Source: Kordia sp. (GTDB taxonomy: Bacteria > Bacteroidota > Bacteroidia > Flavobacteriales > Flavobacteriaceae). From it: a stretch of 64,000 nt of DNA. Under the pieces are notes generated by a model. That model made no database searches and was not told where the DNA came from. It worked only from the letters and a program-made list of their open reading frames with translations. Below are positions 37,901 to 44,277 of the stretch, piece by piece. The stretch is from contig NVVR01000002.1 in the NCBI GenBank assembly GCA_002733415.1, forward strand, positions 126,001 to 190,000, read 5' to 3'. Position 1 is the first letter of the stretch, and the number at the start of each line of letters is the position of its first letter. The position numbers and the translations under genes were made by a program.

Positions 37901-38370
37901 TTTAAAATAGGCATCTCTTCTGACATACTTAAATTAAAAACGTTAGGTTCTACTTTAGCCCCATTAAAAGTTGGCCAATCTTCTCCGGAAGTTTCTGTGT
38001 CGATTTTATCTTTTACTTTTTGCTTAGCTTCAGCTATAGTGATACTCTCGTCAAATTCAATGATAACCATTGACACATCTTCTTGTGAGGTAGATGTTAG
38101 CTTTACTAAATTACTTACCGTTTTTAGCTTGTCCTCAAGTGGGTTAGTAATTAGTTTTTCAATATCCTCAGCAGTATTCCCTGGGTAAATAGAACTCACA
38201 TAGATTTTAGTTTCTTTAATTTCAGGGAAATTTTCTCTAGGCATATTGAAGTACGCAGAAATACCTAGGAATAGTATCAACGCAATCATTACATAGATGG
38301 TTGTTTTGTTGTTTATTGCCCAAGAAGATAGACCGAATTCTTTATCGGTATTATTTTTTTGTTTCGACAT
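34906..38370 (-). CDS. RND efflux pump inner-membrane transporter (HAE-1/AcrB-like)
   Basis: 1154-residue proton-driven exporter, somewhat longer than the usual 1030-1050. It has the N-terminal membrane helix followed by MPRENFPEI, a large periplasmic porter domain, helices with the proton-relay signature GLGMLVDNGIVVVENAYRL, a second porter half and a second helix bundle (SLAGIVVNNGVVLLDYTQLL). It partners with the adaptor and TolC-like genes upstream. Substrates cannot be read from sequence; drug, bile salt or lipid export are all possible. Confidence 0.93.
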   Translation of the reverse strand: MSKQKNNTDKEFGLSSWAINNKTTIYVMIALILFLGISAYFNMPRENFPEIKETKIYVSSIYPGNTAEDIEKLITNPLEDKLKTVSNLVKLTSTSQEDVSMVIIEFDESITIAEAKQKVKDKIDTETSGEDWPTFNGAKVEPNVFNLSMSEEMPILNINISGDYPVERLKEFGVYLERKIENLQEIKQVDIRGAQAKEVEVAVDIYKMMAAKVSFDDIKNAIGNGNVTMSAGNLVSSGQRRTVRIIGEISTPKDLENFVVKSEHNNPIYLKDIAKVTFKDKERTTYAREFGERVVMLDVKKRSGKNMVTAAEQVHQIVKDAKENVFPSNLKVTITNDQSSKTIGQVDDLVNNIIFGIILVVGVLMFFLGFKNALFVGFAIPMSMFMSLMILGALGYTLNTMILFGLIMGLGMLVDNGIVVVENAYRLMDDEGMSRIEAAKKGIGEIAFPIIISTATTVAAFIPLGMWPGVMGQFMVYFPITLSVVLGSSLFVAIFFNSVLVSQFMKIEDKEMPIKKLITISSIVAGIGALILIFGGEYRALGSIMIFTAIMLWAYRFILRKMANHFQTKILTRWERFYEKVLRGALKGRRPYVIVVGTFALLFLAFMGFGASVSSQRTKIEFFPDNKPNQIIVYIEYPQGTAIEKTNTITKKIEQRVYAVINDSQYMDGDHNFLVESAVAQVGDGAGNPQTDGGSTAEIPHKGKITASMREYKFRKGEDSEVLRQKIQTALTGIYPGVSISVEKDASGPPAGAPINIEIEGPNYSELIVTAERMRDFINSKNIAGIDELKIDVNKSKPSMQVTVDRKKAGELGVSTGQVGQQLRNSIFGAKAGTYKEAGEDYDIYVRFNKDNKYNTSALFNQKITFRDMASGKIKEVPVSVLATQKNTSGFSAIKHKGTKRVVTIYSALAPGFTDPAIIVSNIQEEMKNFTGLSSQIKIDYTGQIEEQNKQMTFLMGAFFTGLGLIFLILIFQFNSISKPAIIMLAIFLSLIGVFGGIVITGSAFVIMMTMMGIISLAGIVVNNGVVLLDYTQLLIDRKREELKLPEDTYLDHDNLHESIVLAGKARLRPVILTAITTILGLIPLAIGLNINFYTLFSEFDANIYFGGDNVIFWGPLAWTVIYGLFIATFLTLIIVPILFYLVEILKARISKRG

Positions 38371-38372
38371 AA

Positions 38373-39542
38373 TTATAATGTTATGATTTTAACCGCTTGT
38401 CCATGTTTTACATTTCTAGCACCTTCGTTGATAATTTCGTCTCCATTATTAATCCCTTTTAAGACTTCAATAACATCACCTTGGGTTTTTCCAGTTTCAA
38501 TAATTACTTTTTTGGCAATAGCTTCATTGTTGCTTTTCTTTTCAGTGATTATGTAAACGTATTGTTGTCCTTCAGCGTTTTCAGAAATAATACTTTGTGG
38601 AAGTAATAATGCTTTTTTGTTGGTGTAGTCGTTTATTTTAAGCTTAGCAGTAAGGTTTGGTTTAATACTTTTGTCTTTGTTTGGAATAGCAATTTCAACT
38701 TTAAATGTTCTGTTTGCAGGATTAATGAAATCACCAGCTTGTCGAACTTTAGCGCTTAATGTTTTACCTAATACAGGGAACTCTACTTCCACATTTTTAT
38801 TTTTAGTAACATTAGTAATGTAATTCTCAGGAACATCAGTTTCGATATACATGTCATCTAAGTTAACAATACGCATTAATTGAGATTGTCCTGGAGCAAC
38901 AACACTTCCTTGTTCAGTGATTACATCATCAATAGTTCCTGAAAAAGGAGCTCTAACTATTGTTTTTGCTAACTGACTTTGTGCTTGATTGACTGCTTTT
39001 TGTTGTCCTTCATAACTCGATTTTGCTTGTAGATACTGAATTTCAGAACCTATTTTTTGTTCCCATAAACGTTTTTGACGTTCATATGTTGTTTTTGCTA
39101 AATCTGATTGAATTTGTAATTGTGCAACCTGTTGGCTCATGCCTGCGTCATCAATTTTTGCTAAAACTTGTCCTTTTCTAACTTTTTGACCTTCTTTTAC
39201 ATATACTTTTGAAAGTACTCCTGAATACTCAGGGTATAATACTAAAAGGTTTTTTGTGCTCACATTACCTTGTAATTCTAGGTAGTGATTAAACTCGGTT
39301 TCCTCTATTTTCAGGGCTGTTATTAAAGGAAGTTTTTTAGTAAGATCTAAAGTAGCTATTTTTAAATCTAGCTTTTTAATAGCTTCATTAAGTTCTTGTT
39401 GTTTTGTAACAACCTCAGTTCTTCGGGTTCTTATTTCTTCTAGGGTACCAGAAGCGATTATATCTTCAATAGTTGTTTCTTTATTCCCTCCACATGATAA
39501 AATAAGAAGCGATCCGATTATTAGTGTATATATGTTTTTCAT
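38373..39542 (-). CDS. RND efflux periplasmic adaptor (membrane-fusion protein)
   Basis: 389 residues. Lipoprotein signal MKNIYTLIIGSLLILSC (Cys17), then a coiled-coil beginning around residue 28 (EIRTRRTEVVTKQQELNEAI), biotinyl-lipoyl halves (LSKVYVKEGQKVRKGQVLAKID and VRAPFSGTIDDVITEQGSVV), a hairpin between them, and a beta-barrel domain. It bridges the inner-membrane pump and the outer-membrane channel. It ends 2 bp before the pump gene. Confidence 0.94.
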   Translation of the reverse strand: MKNIYTLIIGSLLILSCGGNKETTIEDIIASGTLEEIRTRRTEVVTKQQELNEAIKKLDLKIATLDLTKKLPLITALKIEETEFNHYLELQGNVSTKNLLVLYPEYSGVLSKVYVKEGQKVRKGQVLAKIDDAGMSQQVAQLQIQSDLAKTTYERQKRLWEQKIGSEIQYLQAKSSYEGQQKAVNQAQSQLAKTIVRAPFSGTIDDVITEQGSVVAPGQSQLMRIVNLDDMYIETDVPENYITNVTKNKNVEVEFPVLGKTLSAKVRQAGDFINPANRTFKVEIAIPNKDKSIKPNLTAKLKINDYTNKKALLLPQSIISENAEGQQYVYIITEKKSNNEAIAKKVIIETGKTQGDVIEVLKGINNGDEIINEGARNVKHGQAVKIITL

Positions 39543-39553
39543 TTGTAAATTGA

Positions 39554-40891
39554 TTAATTAGTTTTATTCAATAATGTTTCTAGAGTAACTTTATTGTTGA
39601 TTACTTCTAGCATTGCTTGTAAATACTCTTGTTGAGTACTGTATAACTGTTGTTGTGCTTGTCTTAGGTCAAAACTGGTTGTGATTCCCTCAAAAAACTT
39701 TGTTTGATTCTTTTTTTCAATTCGTTCAGCTAAAGTTAGACTTTCTTTAGAGGTGTTAAATTGTTCAATTGCAAATTGGTAATTACTTTTAGCTGAAGCT
39801 ACCTGAAACTTTAATTGTTGTTCAGTTTCTGATAAATTGTTTGCTGCTTTTTTAAGGTTTATTCTTGCTCGTTGTGTTTTAGCAGCCCGCTGTCCTGAGC
39901 TAAAAATAGGGATGTTTAAGCTCACTCCAATAAGGGATGATCCAAACCATTGTTGTTCTTTGTTTAAAAAATCGAATTTTTCATTATTTCCGGAATATCC
40001 ACCATTAATAAAAGCAGATAAGCTAGGTAGTGCTTTTGTTTTTTCAAGCTTTAATAATAATTCTTTTGCTCGTTTGTCATTAGTAGCAATTTTGTAGTCA
40101 ATAGTGTTTTTAATTTCGTCAGAAGAATTGAGTAATTCTAAATCTACGTTTTTTAAAGCGAGTATTTCTAATGTTTCTGTTAGGTTGACTTTTGTGTTTA
40201 AATCTGTTCCTAAAGTTATGTTTAGCATCTGATGAGCAATACTGTTAAGGCGCTGTGCGTTTTTATATCCGCTAGTTATTTGTTTTAAAGTAATTTGTAA
40301 TTGTTCAACATTTTCTTCCTCGGTCAATCCGTTTTCGAAAATCGCTGTAGTTTCACGAAGGTTATTCTTTAAAATAACGATATTACTTTCATAAAGAGCA
40401 ATACTTTCTTTAGACAGTAATACATTCCCGTATGCATTTATAGTAGCTTTTCTAACTTCTAAATCAGTTTTTTCTTTAGCGTTTTTTGAGATCTCTAAAA
40501 ACACTTTAGCCGATTGTAAACCTACTAAATAGGAGCCGTCAAATAATAATTGCTTTAAAGTAGCTGTTGCATTTACAGATTGTTTCGTTCCGAATGCTAC
40601 TGGAACGAACGTTCCTGGTTGTCCTCCTGCGATTTCTCCAGGAAGTAAACTAACCTGCTGTTTTAGCCAATTGTTATAATCAATGTTTGCATTAATTTGT
40701 GGTAAACCTATTGCAGTAGTTTCCCATTTTTGTTTTTTAGCAGCATCAATGTCTAATGTTGCGTTTTTCGCTGAGACGTTGTTTTTAATTGCATAATCAA
40801 TTGCTTCTTGAAGTGATAGGTTTAAAGGGTTTTCCTGAGCAAATCCTAAAAAACTAAACATGATAAGTGTTAACGAAATTTGTTTTTTCAT
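39554..40891 (-). CDS. TolC-family outer-membrane efflux channel
   Basis: 445 residues with signal peptide (MKKQISLTLIMFSFLGFAQ), the family's opening LSLQEAIDYAIKNN, long heptad-like helices and the second repeat including ATSFDLRQAQQQLYSTQQEYLQAM. It forms the trimeric outer-membrane duct of the pump encoded by the next two genes; 11 bp separate it from the adaptor gene. Confidence 0.94.
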   Translation of the reverse strand: MKKQISLTLIMFSFLGFAQENPLNLSLQEAIDYAIKNNVSAKNATLDIDAAKKQKWETTAIGLPQINANIDYNNWLKQQVSLLPGEIAGGQPGTFVPVAFGTKQSVNATATLKQLLFDGSYLVGLQSAKVFLEISKNAKEKTDLEVRKATINAYGNVLLSKESIALYESNIVILKNNLRETTAIFENGLTEEENVEQLQITLKQITSGYKNAQRLNSIAHQMLNITLGTDLNTKVNLTETLEILALKNVDLELLNSSDEIKNTIDYKIATNDKRAKELLLKLEKTKALPSLSAFINGGYSGNNEKFDFLNKEQQWFGSSLIGVSLNIPIFSSGQRAAKTQRARINLKKAANNLSETEQQLKFQVASAKSNYQFAIEQFNTSKESLTLAERIEKKNQTKFFEGITTSFDLRQAQQQLYSTQQEYLQAMLEVINNKVTLETLLNKTN

Positions 40892-40900
40892 TATGTTGCT

Positions 40901-41512
40901 TTAGTTTGTTAATTTTTTATTTCCAACTAGTTGATTTAAAAGGTGTAATCCTTTTTCGGTGCTAATTCCTCTTAAATGATATTCTAAATAGTTTTCCATT
41001 AAAGTGTTTATGGAGAATAATTCTTGAGGGAATAATTCTTGATCCTTAATGCTTATCATCCCTGAAAAATATAGTCTGGAAATAATCGAAACATTAATAG
41101 TACTTCGGTATAATGCTTCTTCAATTCCTCTGTTTAAATTGTCAGTCACGCACTCTTGCATTACATCAAATTGTTTGCATTTTAAGTTTTTATATATTTC
41201 AGGGTAATATTTTTGTAATTGATATTGAGGAGAGGATTTTTCGTCTTTCAAATGAAACATTACAAATTTTTTGATTTCGTATAACTCTTCAATTGGATTG
41301 CTTTTTCTAGCGGAAATTATGTTTATTCCCTCTGAAATCAATTTAAATAATGCTAAAGCTGAAGCCTCAACAAGTTCTGTTTTGTTTTTGTAATGTTTGT
41401 AAATAGTTTTTTTTGAAATTCCCATTTCGGTTGCTAAATCATCCATAGTAACACTTTTAAAGCCAAGCGTTATAAACATGTCAGTTGCCTTAAGTAAAAT
41501 ATTTTCTTTCAT
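40901..41512 (-). CDS. TetR/AcrR-family transcriptional repressor of the efflux operon
   Basis: 203 residues from ATG at 41512. The N-terminal helix-turn-helix is typical (MFITLGFKSVTMDDLATEMG, then ISKKTIYKHYKNK), and the C-terminal ligand domain is unlike any I can name. It is the first gene of the operon, 9 bp before the TolC-like gene, and inverted repeats matching a TetR operator lie over its promoter, so autorepression with ligand-induced release of the pump genes is likely. Confidence 0.93.
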   Translation of the reverse strand: MKENILLKATDMFITLGFKSVTMDDLATEMGISKKTIYKHYKNKTELVEASALALFKLISEGINIISARKSNPIEELYEIKKFVMFHLKDEKSSPQYQLQKYYPEIYKNLKCKQFDVMQECVTDNLNRGIEEALYRSTINVSIISRLYFSGMISIKDQELFPQELFSINTLMENYLEYHLRGISTEKGLHLLNQLVGNKKLTN

Positions 41513-41521
41513 AATTAAGAG

Positions 41522-41529
41522 CAAAAATA
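41522..41529 (-). promoter_or_regulatory. -7 promoter element of the tetR-efflux operon
   Basis: TATTTTTG on the minus strand, only 9 bp before the tetR ATG, so the transcript would be nearly leaderless. Confidence 0.6.
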
Positions 41530-41535
41530 CAATAA

Positions 41536-41580
41536 GAAACTTTAAAAACAATAAAAGTTTCCTGAGTTTTGCGAAACTTT
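41536..41580 (-). promoter_or_regulatory. TetR-type operator with three half-sites
   Basis: GAAACTTT at 41536-41543, AAAGTTTC at 41554-41561 and GAAACTTT at 41573-41580 are exact inverse complements in alternation, with centres 18 and 19 bp apart. They cover the -33 region next to the -7 box, the expected place for repression by the first gene's product. Confidence 0.75.
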
Positions 41581-41752
41581 AACATTTTGAGTTGTTGTTT
41601 TGTATTGATAGTCAATAATATATGTGGAATAGAGTAAAGGCATATTGGTTATTGACTTTTAGTTTTTATGGAAATTCATTGAGGAGGAGTCTGTTGGCAG
41701 CATTAAGTTTCCTTTTACAGAGGTTATTGTTTTAAGATTAGGCTTATTAGTG

Positions 41753-41760
41753 TATTTTTG
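41753..41760 (+). promoter_or_regulatory. -7 promoter element of the polyprenyl synthase gene
   Basis: TATTTTTG, 18 bp before the ATG at 41779, with TTG about 24 bp upstream as a possible -33 element. Confidence 0.5.
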
Positions 41761-41778
41761 CTTTAAAATTCAGATTTA

Positions 41779-42756
41779 ATGCTATCAATTGATTCTTACA
41801 GGGAGGTTTTTACATATTATTTGCACGATAAAGTTCAAACGAAACAGCCAGAAAGTTTATATGGACCTATTGCGTATATCTTAAAATTAGGAGGGAAGCG
41901 TTTGCGTCCTGTTTTAACATTAATGACTGCGGAGATTTTCGGAGGAGATCATAAAGAAGCATTAAGTGCAGCATTGGCAGTAGAGGTTTTTCATAATTTT
42001 TCATTAGTCCATGATGATATAATGGATGACGCTCCATTAAGAAGAGGGGAAGAGACGGTTCATGAAAAATGGAATTTAAATACGGGGATATTGTCTGGTG
42101 ATGCAATGCTTATTCAGGCATATCAGTTGTTCGAAAGTTATGAGAATGATACTTTTAGAGGTTTAGCGAAAATATTTAGCAAAACAGCCTTGGAGGTTTG
42201 TGAAGGACAGCAGTATGATGTTGATTTTGAGGTTCGAAACGATGTAACTGAGGAGGAGTATTTAAAAATGATTGAGTACAAAACAGCAGTTTTGGTTGGT
42301 GCGGCAATGAAAATGGGGGCGTTAGTTGCAGGTGCGTCAAAAGATGATACGCAAAAAATATATGATTTTGGAAGACTATTAGGAATAGCATTCCAGTTAC
42401 AAGACGATTATTTAGATGCTTTTGGTAATCCGGAAACATTCGGGAAACAAGTTGGAGGAGATATTATTGAAAACAAAAAAACCTTCTTGTATCTAAAAGC
42501 AATAGAAAATGCAAATACCGATGATAAAGAGAAATTAGTGGCAATGTTCGCTAATAAAAACGGAACCGATAATACTACTAAAATTGTGTTTGCAAAAGCC
42601 GTTTTTGAAAGAAGTGGCGCTTCTAAATTAACAAAAGAGGCTATTAAAAAATATACTGAACAAGCTTTGCAAATATTAGATTCAATTTCAATATCTGACG
42701 ATAAGAAACAAGTGTTAAGAGACTTTGGAGAAAGTTTAATGTATAGAACAATTTAA
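41779..42756 (+). CDS. Polyprenyl diphosphate synthase
   Basis: Trans-isoprenyl diphosphate synthase, 325 residues. The first aspartate-rich motif HDDIMDDAPLRRG (FARM) and the second QLQDDYLDAFG (SARM) bind the allylic and isopentenyl diphosphates via Mg. The small residues before the first motif (HNFSLVHDD) suggest a long product, such as the heptaprenyl or hexaprenyl chain used for menaquinone in Flavobacteria; this is inference. It stands alone on the plus strand. Confidence 0.94.
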   Translation: MLSIDSYREVFTYYLHDKVQTKQPESLYGPIAYILKLGGKRLRPVLTLMTAEIFGGDHKEALSAALAVEVFHNFSLVHDDIMDDAPLRRGEETVHEKWNLNTGILSGDAMLIQAYQLFESYENDTFRGLAKIFSKTALEVCEGQQYDVDFEVRNDVTEEEYLKMIEYKTAVLVGAAMKMGALVAGASKDDTQKIYDFGRLLGIAFQLQDDYLDAFGNPETFGKQVGGDIIENKKTFLYLKAIENANTDDKEKLVAMFANKNGTDNTTKIVFAKAVFERSGASKLTKEAIKKYTEQALQILDSISISDDKKQVLRDFGESLMYRTI

Positions 42757-42859
42757 GTTTAATATTCAGTTTGCAGTTAAGTGTATTGAATAATAAAACC
42801 TTCTTTAGTGAAAATTGCATCGAGTTGTGTTAATTACAGAGGCTAAACTAAATCAACAA

Positions 42860-42915
42860 CCTCGACCCAGAGGTGTGATGCATGTTTCCGAAAAAACACA
42901 CTTTACGTTTCGAGG
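42860..42915 (+). other. GC-rich hairpin element of unknown function
   Basis: CCTCGA (42860-42865) pairs with TCGAGG (42910-42915) and GTGTG (42873-42877) with CACAC (42897-42901), forming a nested hairpin in sequence clearly richer in GC than its surroundings. An alternative CCTC/GAGG hairpin overlaps the 5' arm. The next gene starts 33 bp further on. Could be a leader structure or small RNA; no known class recognised. Confidence 0.5.
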
Positions 42916-42948
42916 CGGGCATCGGGGGATTAAACTCTTTTTTTGAGC

Positions 42949-43296
42949 ATGGGAATAACACATATCAATCAATTATTAGATGAGGCTTTAAAGGAGGAGC
43001 TTTATGATTCACTAATTCGTCAATTGAACAAGGATTTTGTGTTGGCTAATTTGGAATGTGTAATTTCAGAAGTTTCTACTCCTGAAATGTTAAAACAAAA
43101 ATTAGAGGCAATTGTGGCTGAATTGATCAATAGTGAATTTGATTCATTTTTAAGCCTATTGTATAGAGTAGATCTGTCAGAGCATAAAATAAGGGAGTTG
43201 TCAACCGAAAATCAAGATATATACATTACATCAGTTTCGTATTTGATTTTAAAAAGAGAATGGCAAAAAGTGTGGTTTAGAAAGAATTATTCGTAA
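42949..43296 (+). CDS. Conserved small protein of Flavobacteria, unknown function
   Basis: 115 residues from ATG at 42949 (MGITHINQLLDEAL); a TTG two codons upstream is unlikely. Mostly helical, with QLNKDFVLANL near residue 26 and ending LKREWQKVWFRKNYS. Similar short proteins occur near polyprenyl synthase genes in other Flavobacteria as far as I recall. No signal peptide and no catalytic motif seen. Confidence 0.72.
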   Translation: MGITHINQLLDEALKEELYDSLIRQLNKDFVLANLECVISEVSTPEMLKQKLEAIVAELINSEFDSFLSLLYRVDLSEHKIRELSTENQDIYITSVSYLILKREWQKVWFRKNYS

Positions 43297-43442
43297 TCAT
43301 TCCTATTCGATAAAAAGAAAAAAGACCGCTCCGTTGTTAGAAAAAAGACTCATAGTTAACTTAATAAAGTGTTTAGGTTTGTAAAAGTATAGATGATTTT
43401 AGGTAAGCAAAATTATAGCTAATAATAAAACCCACTGGCGGG

Positions 43443-43982
43443 CTAAAAGAATACTCTTATAAAGGGAATAAAAGCCGTTCCGTAAACACTTTTTCGGTCG
43501 TTATATAATACATCATATCGCATCCCTATAGCGCCAAAATCTCCGATAGAATAACCGGCTCCTAAAAATAATGCTGGTGTCCAATAGTTCGTGTTTGAAT
43601 TAAAAACTTTGTCTTTGTAATTCACATTGTTTTGTTCAAACTCTGCAGATAGTTGAATTTCTCTAATAGGTTTAAAAAGAGTTATTAAGCTCCCTCCAAG
43701 TACAGTTGCATTAAAGTAGTTTTTTCTGCTAGAATAATTTCCGTTTAACCCTACTCCTCCAGCAAACTGTTCGTTAAATTGATACACGCCACTAGGTGAG
43801 ATGGCAATATTTGTATAGCCATTACTGAAGTTTAAGCCTATTCCTCCTCCAAAACGGACTTTGCTCCAAAATTCACTTTTTTCTTTTGGAGTGTCTATGT
43901 TTTCTGTTTCCTGTGCATTGGTAATAATGGAAAAAAACAAAGTAAATAATAAGAAGCTGAAATAATCTTGAGTAATAGTCAT
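43443..43982 (-). CDS. Small outer-membrane beta-barrel protein next to sucA
   Basis: 179 residues with signal peptide (FSFLLFTLFFSIITNAQ), then a Gly- and aromatic-rich alternation (RFGGGIGLNFSNGYTNIAIS, ALFLGAGYSIGDFGAIGMRY) ending in FIPFIRVFF, an outer-membrane beta-signal. Homologues in Flavobacteria are often labelled alpha-ketoglutarate decarboxylase, seemingly only because they neighbour sucA; nothing enzymatic is visible here. Convergent with the small gene on its left. Confidence 0.8.
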   Translation of the reverse strand: MTITQDYFSFLLFTLFFSIITNAQETENIDTPKEKSEFWSKVRFGGGIGLNFSNGYTNIAISPSGVYQFNEQFAGGVGLNGNYSSRKNYFNATVLGGSLITLFKPIREIQLSAEFEQNNVNYKDKVFNSNTNYWTPALFLGAGYSIGDFGAIGMRYDVLYNDRKSVYGTAFIPFIRVFF

Positions 43983-44211
43983 GAATAAAATATGATATCT
44001 ATTAAAATTTAAAGATACAATTAAATTAAATAAAAATGAAGCCGTTGTTTTTCTGAATTATTGTATTTTTGAGCCGGTTTTGTTTATAGTAGTCCCAAGC
44101 TGTTATAAAAACTAAAAAGACTGTTGTTGTGTAATTTAATTGCAAAAGCAGGAATTGTTGAAAATAAGATACTTCCTTGATATAGAAATGTTAGGGAGGA
44201 TTAACAATAAT

Positions 44212-44275
44212 ATTTTCGTTTGAGGCTAGTCTCAGCGAATTAAACCCAGTGATGGGAAACGATAGAAGCGAAACA
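44212..44275 (+). promoter_or_regulatory. Structured leader just upstream of sucA
   Basis: The last 65 bases before the ATG can fold as a small junction: outer stem TTTCG/CGAAA, one hairpin GAG-loop-CTC supported by GTTT/AAAC, and one hairpin CCC-AGTGAT-GGG followed by AAACG. The structure abuts the start codon, so it could control translation. No known riboswitch class is recognised. Confidence 0.45.
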
Positions 44276-44277
44276 TA

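Noticed and set aside
41867-42439. Minus-strand open frames inside the polyprenyl synthase gene
   Set aside because: They are shadows of a gene with both aspartate-rich motifs intact in the plus frame.
44212-44275. TPP, glycine or cobalamin riboswitch upstream of sucA
   Set aside because: None of the conserved core sequences of these classes is present.
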